Shown here: in pieces, positions 19,199-27,676 of the stretch
Layout of the letters: every line of letters starts with the position of its first letter
Position numbering within the stretch: the first letter of the stretch is position 1
Position numbers and translations under genes: made by a program
The notes under the pieces: model-generated
Database searches by the model: none
Seen by the model: the letters and a program-made list of their open reading frames with translations, nothing else
Told to the model about the DNA's origin: nothing
DNA from: Trichomonas vaginalis G3
Lineage: Eukaryota > Parabasalia > Trichomonadida > Trichomonadidae
Assembly (NCBI RefSeq): GCF_026262505.1
Contig: NC_067205.1
Coordinates: 12,834,001-12,898,000, forward strand
Direction: 5' to 3'
Length of the DNA: 64,000 nucleotides

Positions 19199-20060
19199 TT
19201 TACTTTTTATTTGTTTTTTATTATATTTTTTTGTTGTTTGTATAGTTTATATTTATATAAATGTTTGTTTGTTTTATGTATACTTACAAAATTAATCATT
19301 TATTTAACTTAATTATAGAAGATGAGATTAAATCAATTTTGATTTTTAGATGAGATGTATTTGTTGTACTCATAAATTTTTATGCTTTAGGAAATATGAA
19401 TATACTATGAATTCAAGCTAAGATATTGCCTCAAAATAAATTAAATCAATAACAATTTTCATCTTGATATCTTAATGAGTCAATAAGAAGCTTTTAATCA
19501 TTTTCAAATAAACTAATATGATATGATTAACTTCTCAAATTGAGTAATATTTTACTATATCAAAAAATGTTAGTTCTATTGACTAATTGCTGTGCTTTAT
19601 AGATTCCTGTCACTATGTATTTGTAAGACTATGAATTAAATTATCCAAAATTTCAACAGTGTTATAAAATCTTGAATTTTTTGGCAACTCGCTTATTGCT
19701 ATACTAAATTTTTGACAAAATTATGCATTATAATGAGGGTAAATTGTATATAATAATATACAATGACATTTCAAGCTGATCAAATTTCAAAATAATTATT
19801 GAGCAAATTCAAAAGTTAAGGCATATAAGTATCCATTATAGACGAGAACAGAGCATTATCCTTTGTTGAGAATCAATCCGTCAGATTCTTCATTCTGATA
19901 TCATCTTTCCTATAACAAAAGAAAAGTAAAAGGGTGATCTAATCATCAATACAAGAAACAAATAAGGAACAAATGACACTCATTTCACCATCCGCTAGAA
20001 TTGTTTGACACTCTGTTGATTTCTCATAAAAAAATAACGAAAATCCTGAAAAAAAAAAGA
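19199..20060. other. Intergenic, no gene seen
   Basis: A+T-rich spacer between two codirectional giant genes. TGACACTCAT and TTTGACACTC lie 50-90 bases before the downstream ATG and loosely resemble the start-proximal box. Nothing else is recognised. Confidence 0.4.
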
Positions 20061-23000
20061 ATGCGCTCAAGAAAACATCCAATTCAAAGTCTTCTTGAGA
20101 CTGCAGCCGCCGCAAACACTCTTGCAGGTGATCTTCACGAGGCAATTAAACTAACAATTATCCCACGCATTCCAAATCTCGATAAAAATCAAAGATTTGA
20201 ATTAGGTGAAGATGTGAAAAATAAAATGAAATCAGTTGATATATTACGTAAAATGGGCTTTAAATTAGTTGTCGACGAACACTTATTCGATCCTGTTCCA
20301 AAAGAATTACTCGATTCTCGGTATTCCGTATCCATTCAGTTATTAATTGTATTCTATCAAAGTGTAACATGGGCATATGATCCTAATCATACTAAAACTT
20401 CAGAAGAACTCTCTTACATTTCTCAAGAAATAAAACCTATTTTAGATAAAGTAGGAGTAGCAGAGAACCAACTTGAGTATTGTTTCAAGAAAGCTGTTAA
20501 ATCCTTCTTTCGCGATCCAAATGCTAAGCTATCCGAACAAGCTGCCTTAGATTTACTCGAAATCTTCGACAAGTCCAAATTTTTTACAAAGAAATTAACG
20601 AAAATATTTTCTAGACTAGTAGTACTATCAAATAACATCACTATCCAAACAAGAAATGCTCTTTTGTCATTTTTAGTTCACGCATCATCAGAAAAACGAC
20701 CTTATTTTATCAATTCAGATCTTTCTACAATCGGAGAAGTTATTAGTCAAAATATTAGTACGTTAGATTCAAAAGGATTAATGATATTAGGATATATGAG
20801 TAAATATGCACCGAAAGAGATCATGGTTACGCTTATACAGACAATACCATATTGTTTATACTCACTTATACCTTCAAGTGGCAAAGTTTACAACGACAAA
20901 CCTGATTCTCGTTTTGAATTAATCGATGTTTTTCAATTACCTCTAGATTTCTTCGATATGGAGTTACAATCAGATTCTTTATACAACTTCACATTTCCTA
21001 CAGAGTTTTCTTTCTCCAAAACAGCTTTAGCGGATTATTCAGAAAAAATTGCGAATTCTTTAATACCTTTATCAAATTTCTACAGAGATATTTTCTTCAG
21101 GACATGTCAAGAGATCATTATGCACGAAAATACAGGTTCTTCAATCACTTTTACTTGTTTATTAATATTAATCATAGAAAAACTAATGATTGTCACTAGT
21201 GTTAGCAACTCATATAATGTTATTACAGAATCAAAACTCATGAGCATGTCATCACAGAATATTTTTGAAGAAATTGATGATGATATAAATTATGGCCGAC
21301 AAAAACTGTTCAAAGTACTTTGTCGACATTCCCCTGAACTTATTATTGACTTATTTGCCAGATTTTCCAACTCTCCACTTTTAATTGCGGAGTTTATTGT
21401 CAGATTGTTTTCCTGCAACATTTCTAAGTTTTCTTTGAAGTTCCTTGTCAACGATGGCTTCATCAACTGTTTCATTGCATCTATCTATCAACTAGAAAAC
21501 TACAAGAAACCGAGATGTATCATTTTTGACTTTCTTTCTTTCCTTTTACAACAAAATGAAACGGAATACCTCTGTTTGTCATCATCAACATTCTCCAAAC
21601 TGTATTTCAGATTCTTGTTCAACAGACAAGTAGGTTTAAAAATAATTCCTAATGTCAAAAATTTCTATTGTTTACAAAACGATATCAAAAAATTTAATTC
21701 GTCACTTTTGTTCCTTAAAAAAGTATTGGATTCGTGTGCAGAAAACATCTCTAAATCAAACGAATACGCACCTTTGGCTCATTCAATAATTGACTGTATT
21801 TTGGCGGTTATGTCACATCACTTTTTAGATTTACCATTTATGTTATCATTATTTGAAGATCTTATACAAATCAACAAAACAGTTCTATCAAAAAATTATT
21901 TGTTGGAATTTCTCTATCGTTTAACTTTACAATTTCCAATGGTTGAACTAAAAAGTGACAGTTTTACAACACTTGTAGAAATTATGATGAAAACAGAAGG
22001 TAAAGAGCCATCGGATGAAACATATGATTTGGTCGGAAAAATTACGAATCGTGGCAGTTTTGACACTTTACATTATCTGCCAATTTTGACACATATTGGT
22101 CCATCAATTTCTTTTGCTTTGTTTGGCCAATCCGAGCGATTTACAAAGATTTTAGAAGCTTTCCTGAGAATGATTGATTTGCAGACATCTACTGTTTATT
22201 TACTACATGATTATGGTGTTGATTCGATGCTTATTCAGTGTTTTACTCAAGACACAGATATTCCTTATGTCACTTTTTGTAATTATGTTTTACAAATAAA
22301 TTTGACAGAAAAATCGTCAGATTTAGCCATTAAATTGATATCTAAGATTATTAGTATATCATGTAACAAGAACATCTTGAATCATTTCACGCAAATGCTA
22401 CAACACAAACACTCAATAAAAGCGAGTCGTTTGATTGATGAATCATTTGCAAGATCTTCTTCTTATGGTGGAACAATCTTTGCATTGGGATTTCTTCCGG
22501 AACAGTTCACTATAAAGAAAGTTCCAGCGGAGATATTTAATAAGAGCTTCTCTATAAAGGTGAGATTCACTACTGATACTGTTTTGATGTACAAAATGTT
22601 GGGAAACGTTTTTCTTTTCAAAATTTGTGATGAACAAAATTCATCAATTTCGGTTTTCTTCTGTAGAGGACAAATTTTTGCTGTTTATGATGATAAAGAC
22701 ACAGTGACTACTGCTTGCTTAATGAGAACTGTGGACAGCGGAATTTGGTCTGACTTCATTTTCTCTTTCAAAATTTTGAATGATCCAATAATTAAGGTTA
22801 TAACTTTCACCTCACTTAACATGAGTGGCTGCAGCAGTGACATGAAATTTGTTCCTTTCGTAGGTGACACAGTTAAAGTAATTGTTGGTGGATCAGACAG
22901 ATCACAAGAAAACAGACAATTCGGACAGTTTTGCTCCTTCAAAATTTTCAAAGGAATTTTTTCGTCAATAAATGACATTGACGATAAAAATACGTTAGTT

Positions 23001-24746
23001 TTTGATGGCTCCAATTTGCCGTTGACAAACAACGACATCAAAATTGATAACGTTACTGTTTTCGCACGTACAAGTAATCCAAACATCTTGGAAGTCGCGT
23101 CAACAATTAATTACGCAAATGTTTTGTCACATTTATTAAATCTGACGGATATAAATTGTTTTGACAACATTTTGTCAATTTTGCGTCAGATTTTTACAGT
23201 CACCATTGACTTTGACGGGTATGAAAGGATAATCAACTTCATTTTGAGTCATCAAGAGTTGATTTGTTTCGATACATTTAAGAAATTGTTGATTACTTGT
23301 GAAACTCTTCGAACTGATTTGAAAGAATACTTTTATTCAGCAATTATAGGAAATCTCTTCATTTGGGCGAAATCTTCCAAGAAAGAGTTCGAAAAGATCA
23401 TGCTTTATTACGCAAAGATCATGCGCATAAATGCAAAATTCAATGTATCAAGATATTTCTTCTTCTTTTCTGATCTTTTCGGAAATCAAGGTCAATGTAG
23501 AAAAGAAAAAGTGACAAGAGATTATTTTGTCACTTTTATGAACAAATGCATTATATTTGCGAATGTTAATGATGCGCAGTATTTGCAGGAATTGATTATG
23601 AAGAATACAAATAATCACGACATTTTTGTTGTTTTCCTGAATTTGTTTGTAAGAATTGATGACAAAACTTTGGAAAAAATGTCAGGAAAAGAGCAGATTT
23701 ACCAAGATTTTGTTAAATCAATTAACTATGATGTTGAAGAGTCATCTCTTCTCTTCCACGCCATTATGAAACTCTCGAGATACAATGATTTGAGTTTGAT
23801 TTTGGTTGTTGTCAAAAAACTGGAATCTTTGCAGATTTCTTCTCAAGTTTTCAACGAATTATTCTGCCAAACATATGATTATCCTGAGATGAGTCTTCCT
23901 TTGTCTTTCCTGGCACTCGGTCTCGACTACAAAGACAAGAAATTCATTTTAACTTCGATGGCAGATTTTGCAATGAATAGTTCAGGAGGAAACATAATTC
24001 TTGAGTTCCCTTATTGGTTTGTTTGTCCAATTTTGCTTTCAATACAACTAGGAAGAGACATTTTCTATTCTACATCGTCTTTCTTGGCTTCTGTAATAGA
24101 AAGATGCCAAACTCCGGATCAAAGAAGTGAACTGATAAAAAATGTCTTCCTTTTCTTAGTTTTTAGCGGTTTGACGACTCCTGACCGTTTAGAAATTCTT
24201 ATTTCTACTTTTATTGACGAGATATACGAGAAAAATAACGATCTTACTTATACATTGATTTTTGTTATTTTTAATTTTATTTTCTTCAGATTTGACAACC
24301 AAAATTTGTCACTTCACCTTTGGCAAAAGTTCCATGATTTCCAGTATTTTGGAGATTTCGGATCCCTCAAATCTCCTCTTCCTGAAATCAAATCTTTCTC
24401 TGATTTGAACAATGTTTTGAATGTGAATTTCAGAGAATACAATCCTATATTTAATTTGCACATTGATTCAGAGCATAACTCATGGAATGATGCAGGAAAG
24501 TCTCAGATTCTTTTGCTATTGATTGATAAAGTCGTTTACGAGGATGATTTTATCAGACACTTCATTCCTTTCTTTACAAATAAGTCTTCACTAGAAAAGG
24601 ATGAAGTTATAAAGATCTTCAATAGACTTGATTCTTATGTCAACCAAAATGCGAATTACTTCAAAGATGCTTTCATCTCTTTCATCGATTCGATTAAGAT
24701 TTCTTTGAAATCTTATGAAGATAACGCTGAAAAATATTTGAATTAA
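20061..24746 (+). CDS. BEACH-protein-like scaffold lacking a BEACH domain
   Basis: I start at the ATG at 20061; the frame is open back to 20001 but only through TTG codons. The 1561-residue product is helical ARM/HEAT-like for about 780 residues. It then has a ConA-like lectin-fold insert (about residues 800-1000, from GGTIFALGFLPEQF through IWSDFIFSF and VGDTVKVIVGG to FCSFKIFKGIF) and a second helical block. That ARM-ConA-ARM order is the N-terminal half of neurobeachin/LYST-family scaffolds, which act in vesicle traffic. The PH-BEACH-WD40 part that normally follows is absent; the frame ends cleanly and a 450-bp spacer follows. It may be a genuine short form or a gene that lost its 3' half. 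Confidence 0.55.
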   Translation: MRSRKHPIQSLLETAAAANTLAGDLHEAIKLTIIPRIPNLDKNQRFELGEDVKNKMKSVDILRKMGFKLVVDEHLFDPVPKELLDSRYSVSIQLLIVFYQSVTWAYDPNHTKTSEELSYISQEIKPILDKVGVAENQLEYCFKKAVKSFFRDPNAKLSEQAALDLLEIFDKSKFFTKKLTKIFSRLVVLSNNITIQTRNALLSFLVHASSEKRPYFINSDLSTIGEVISQNISTLDSKGLMILGYMSKYAPKEIMVTLIQTIPYCLYSLIPSSGKVYNDKPDSRFELIDVFQLPLDFFDMELQSDSLYNFTFPTEFSFSKTALADYSEKIANSLIPLSNFYRDIFFRTCQEIIMHENTGSSITFTCLLILIIEKLMIVTSVSNSYNVITESKLMSMSSQNIFEEIDDDINYGRQKLFKVLCRHSPELIIDLFARFSNSPLLIAEFIVRLFSCNISKFSLKFLVNDGFINCFIASIYQLENYKKPRCIIFDFLSFLLQQNETEYLCLSSSTFSKLYFRFLFNRQVGLKIIPNVKNFYCLQNDIKKFNSSLLFLKKVLDSCAENISKSNEYAPLAHSIIDCILAVMSHHFLDLPFMLSLFEDLIQINKTVLSKNYLLEFLYRLTLQFPMVELKSDSFTTLVEIMMKTEGKEPSDETYDLVGKITNRGSFDTLHYLPILTHIGPSISFALFGQSERFTKILEAFLRMIDLQTSTVYLLHDYGVDSMLIQCFTQDTDIPYVTFCNYVLQINLTEKSSDLAIKLISKIISISCNKNILNHFTQMLQHKHSIKASRLIDESFARSSSYGGTIFALGFLPEQFTIKKVPAEIFNKSFSIKVRFTTDTVLMYKMLGNVFLFKICDEQNSSISVFFCRGQIFAVYDDKDTVTTACLMRTVDSGIWSDFIFSFKILNDPIIKVITFTSLNMSGCSSDMKFVPFVGDTVKVIVGGSDRSQENRQFGQFCSFKIFKGIFSSINDIDDKNTLVFDGSNLPLTNNDIKIDNVTVFARTSNPNILEVASTINYANVLSHLLNLTDINCFDNILSILRQIFTVTIDFDGYERIINFILSHQELICFDTFKKLLITCETLRTDLKEYFYSAIIGNLFIWAKSSKKEFEKIMLYYAKIMRINAKFNVSRYFFFFSDLFGNQGQCRKEKVTRDYFVTFMNKCIIFANVNDAQYLQELIMKNTNNHDIFVVFLNLFVRIDDKTLEKMSGKEQIYQDFVKSINYDVEESSLLFHAIMKLSRYNDLSLILVVVKKLESLQISSQVFNELFCQTYDYPEMSLPLSFLALGLDYKDKKFILTSMADFAMNSSGGNIILEFPYWFVCPILLSIQLGRDIFYSTSSFLASVIERCQTPDQRSELIKNVFLFLVFSGLTTPDRLEILISTFIDEIYEKNNDLTYTLIFVIFNFIFFRFDNQNLSLHLWQKFHDFQYFGDFGSLKSPLPEIKSFSDLNNVLNVNFREYNPIFNLHIDSEHNSWNDAGKSQILLLLIDKVVYEDDFIRHFIPFFTNKSSLEKDEVIKIFNRLDSYVNQNANYFKDAFISFIDSIKISLKSYEDNAEKYLN

Positions 24747-24815
24747 AATATTTATTATTCATTGTTTGTTTTAATACTTAAAAAATGTTTATTTCGTAAT
24801 TTCATTCCTTTAACT

Positions 24816-25111
24816 TTAAGAGGGCTTTTACACTCATCATAATCCCAGTTAACTTCTGAATGAAGGCCATGCCATAGGGGTGTAATTACACCCTTAAAGT
24901 GGAGTCTCAAAAAAATTGTTTATTTCAAGAGGTTGACATTCTCCAAAAATTACAATATATCTTTATTGAGATTGTAAAAAAGTATAACAGTAATATAAGG
25001 TACTAAGTAGTTATTTAAAATAACTTCTTCCCCTACATAGTTAATGACTATTTACCTTAGAATATTGGGATAGAAAGTTTGTGTGTCAGAAAGTGGTAAG
25101 TGTACCCTTAA
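24816..25111. mobile_element. TTAA-bounded short repeat(s), possible MITE
   Basis: TTAA occurs at 24816, 24894 and 25108 with related flanks: TTAAGAGGGC...TTACAC at the left, and TTAAGGGTGTAATTACAC and TTAAGGGTACAC read inward from the right ones. The 82-bp stretch 24816-24897 has loosely inverted ends. Similar TTAAGGG ends occur at 62913-63961. A small non-autonomous DNA element inserting at TTAA is the simplest reading, but the boundaries are uncertain. Confidence 0.35.
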
Positions 25112-25197
25112 GCAATATTGTTAAAAAAAAAACATTTACTACATAAATCATATGGGTTTTCCTACAAGTGCACCATATGTAAAACCCAAACATATAA

Positions 25198-27231
25198 TTA
25201 TTTAATTATGTGAATTAGGGGCCGACTATGGATATATTTTTTCTCTGTTTTTACACAACCATTTCTACTCAAAAAGTCAATAACATCTTGATGATTGTTT
25301 TTAATGGCCAAGTCAAGTGGTTTTTCATTTCGATTGTTTGTTGGATTTCTATCAACTTCTTTCTTTAATAAGAGAAGTTTGCAAGCATCAATTTGTCCAG
25401 CTGATGCAGCAATATGAAGTGGAGTTCTTTTGCCCTTATCACTTTCATTAACACCATGGTTTATAAGCGCAAATTCGATACCTTCGACATATCCAATTCT
25501 ACAAAACTCATGAAGAATGAAATCATCTTTAGAATTGTATCCACATTTCTCGAGATATTGAATGAATCCGAGATTTGCCATGCTTGCAGCTTCAATAACA
25601 ATATTTGTTAATCTGTCGCCAGCTTTTGTAAGCTTCAGATATTCGTGTTTGACTGCATATTCAATTGTTTCTTGGTCATTATTCATAAATGAATCCACAA
25701 GTAATTCGAATATTATATCAAAGTTTCTTGGCTCTTTTGGAATCTGTTGAAGTTTTTCGAGTGGTGATAAATCTTGTTGAATGCTAATAGTTTGATGTCG
25801 TTCATCATTTATTATAATTATATTATTTGGAGCTTTTAATGTTTTTTGTGATGATGATGGAGTGCATCCATTGCTTCTCAGATAATCAATAACTTGTTGA
25901 TGACCTTTTTTAATTGCCAAGTCAAGCGGTGTTTTATTATTAACGTTTTTTGGATTTTTGTCAATTCCTCGTTGTGATAAAAGAAATTTACAAGCACCGA
26001 GTTGTCCTGCTGATGCAGCATTGTGAAGTGCTGTCCTTCCACCATCATCTTGTTCATTAACATCATGATATTGAAGTGCAAATTCAATACCTTTAATATC
26101 ACCAAGATAACTAAACTCATGAAGAATGATGTCATCTTGAGGATTGTATCCACATTCAACTAAAAATTGGATGTATTCAAGACGTCCTTCGTCAAGGACT
26201 GCCATAGCCATAGTTAAAATTCCACCATTTGGATTTTTAAGTTTAAAATAATCATTTTGAACTGCATATTCAATTGCTTCTTTATCCTTTATATTGATTG
26301 CATCAAGAATAACTTGTAGTATTATTAGAAAGTTTAATTGTTTTTTAGGAATCTTTTTAAGCTTTTCAACCGGAGATAAATCTTTTAGTTCATCAATTAT
26401 AGGTAATATTTCATCTTGCTCGTCTGCGTTTAATTTTCGGATACGTGGCGGTATGCTTATTTTGGTTTCAACTTCTTGTTTAGTTTGTTTATCAGATTTT
26501 TTGTGTTTTGGTGGTGGTCTTTCATCAGGTTGTTGATCTATTGGATTATCTTTTTGCTTTGTTACATCTTGTTTAGTTTTCTTATCAGATTTTTTGTGTT
26601 TTGGTGGTGGTCTTTCATCAGGTTGTTGATCTGTTGGATTATCTTTTTGCTTTGTTACATCTTGTTTAGTTTTCTTATCAGATTTTTTGTGTTTCGGTGG
26701 TGGTCTTTCATCAGGTTGTTGATCTGTTGGATTATCTTTTTGCTTTGTTACATCTTGTTTAGTTTTCTTATCAGATTTTTTGTGTTTTGGTGGTGGTCTT
26801 TCATCAGGTTGTTGATCTATTGGATTATCTTTTTGCTCTGTTACATCTTGTTTAGTTTTCTTATCAGATTTTTTGTGTTTTGGTGGTGGTCTTTCATCAG
26901 GTTGTTGATCTATTGGATTATCTTTTTGCTCTGTTACATCTTGTTTAGTTTTCTTATCAGATTTTTTGTGTTTTGGTGGTGGTCTTTCATCAGGTTGTTG
27001 ATCTATTGGATTATCTTTTTGCTTTGTTACATCTTGTTTAGTTTGTTTATTAGAATTTTTATAATTCGGTGGTGGTCTTTCATCAGGTTGTTGATCTGTT
27101 GGATTATCTTTTTGCTTTGTTACATCTTGTTTAGTTTTCTTATCAGATTTTTTGTGTTTTGGTGGTGGTCTTTCATTAGGTTGATTTTGATTTGATATGG
27201 CATCAATTACATCCCCATGTTGTTGTAACAT
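25198..27231 (-). CDS. Ankyrin-repeat protein with N-terminal 31-residue tandem array
   Basis: The 677-residue product starts with 17 residues. Next come seven full and one partial copy of a 31-residue Pro/Lys/Gln-rich unit (PDERPPPKHKKSDKKTKQDV...). Two homologous modules of about 200 residues follow (about 260-465 and 480-670). Each module is a helical lead (LSPVEKLKKIPK, AIEYAVQNDYF), a loop HEF...GDIKGIEFAL, and canonical ankyrin repeats (GRTALHNAASAGQLGACKFLL and NNKTPLDLAIKKGHQQVIDYL; second module GKRTPLHIAASAGQIDACKLL). Ankyrin modules bind other proteins. The highly charged unfolded array resembles nothing I can name. The internal module duplication is clear. On its own strand ATCACTTTTTG lies about 60 bases upstream. 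Confidence 0.85.
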   Translation of the reverse strand: MLQQHGDVIDAISNQNQPNERPPPKHKKSDKKTKQDVTKQKDNPTDQQPDERPPPNYKNSNKQTKQDVTKQKDNPIDQQPDERPPPKHKKSDKKTKQDVTEQKDNPIDQQPDERPPPKHKKSDKKTKQDVTEQKDNPIDQQPDERPPPKHKKSDKKTKQDVTKQKDNPTDQQPDERPPPKHKKSDKKTKQDVTKQKDNPTDQQPDERPPPKHKKSDKKTKQDVTKQKDNPIDQQPDERPPPKHKKSDKQTKQEVETKISIPPRIRKLNADEQDEILPIIDELKDLSPVEKLKKIPKKQLNFLIILQVILDAINIKDKEAIEYAVQNDYFKLKNPNGGILTMAMAVLDEGRLEYIQFLVECGYNPQDDIILHEFSYLGDIKGIEFALQYHDVNEQDDGGRTALHNAASAGQLGACKFLLSQRGIDKNPKNVNNKTPLDLAIKKGHQQVIDYLRSNGCTPSSSQKTLKAPNNIIIINDERHQTISIQQDLSPLEKLQQIPKEPRNFDIIFELLVDSFMNNDQETIEYAVKHEYLKLTKAGDRLTNIVIEAASMANLGFIQYLEKCGYNSKDDFILHEFCRIGYVEGIEFALINHGVNESDKGKRTPLHIAASAGQIDACKLLLLKKEVDRNPTNNRNEKPLDLAIKNNHQDVIDFLSRNGCVKTEKKYIHSRPLIHIIK
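26470..27180 (-). repeat. 93-bp tandem repeat, 7 full plus 1 partial copies
   Basis: The coding array is inside the ankyrin gene. Units differ by a few bases (for instance Asn-Tyr instead of Lys-His in one copy, and Glu for Lys in two copies). The period is a multiple of three, which keeps all copies in frame and also leaves a long spurious open frame on the opposite strand. Confidence 0.95.
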
Positions 27232-27676
27232 TATTTAAGTTCACCTATCAAATTGATTTTTTTGACTAAATGATCGTTAACAAAAAGTGATATTTTTTTG
27301 CTTTTTGAAATTTTTATTTAGTCAGACTAATAAGTAGTCAAAATTTATGTTTTTGATAGCACTTTTTCAAAAATTGAGGGAATAAGGCAGAATTTTAAAT
27401 TTGAAAGAGGGATACTAAAATGAGGCTATAGCAATATAAAATCAATTATAACAAATAAAAATACAATTATGTTCTGATGGTTTTAGTATAATATTCTTAA
27501 AAATGGAAAATTTCAATTATAAATTGCAGACTTCTTTCTTAATATTACTCAAATAGAAGCTGTATCTTTACATAAATGACCAACGTATTATATATTCATA
27601 TAAATGTCTTCATTTTAAATTAATTTTGTGCCGTAATAAAAAAAAAATACAAAAATTAAAATATACAAACAATTTA
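27232..27676. other. Intergenic spacer
   Basis: A+T-rich; holds AAAAAGTGATA at about 27286 (reverse complement ATCACTTTTTG for the ankyrin gene). Nothing else is seen. Confidence 0.4.

Noticed and set aside
24816-24897. Terminator hairpin of the BEACH-like gene
   Set aside because: The pairing is imperfect and nuclear genes of this kind do not use hairpin terminators; TTAA ends fit better with an inserted element.
26476-27195. Hydrophobic Trp/Phe-rich repeat frame opposite the ankyrin gene array
   Set aside because: Mirror image of the 93-bp repeat coding on the minus strand; the ankyrin reading has clear domains.
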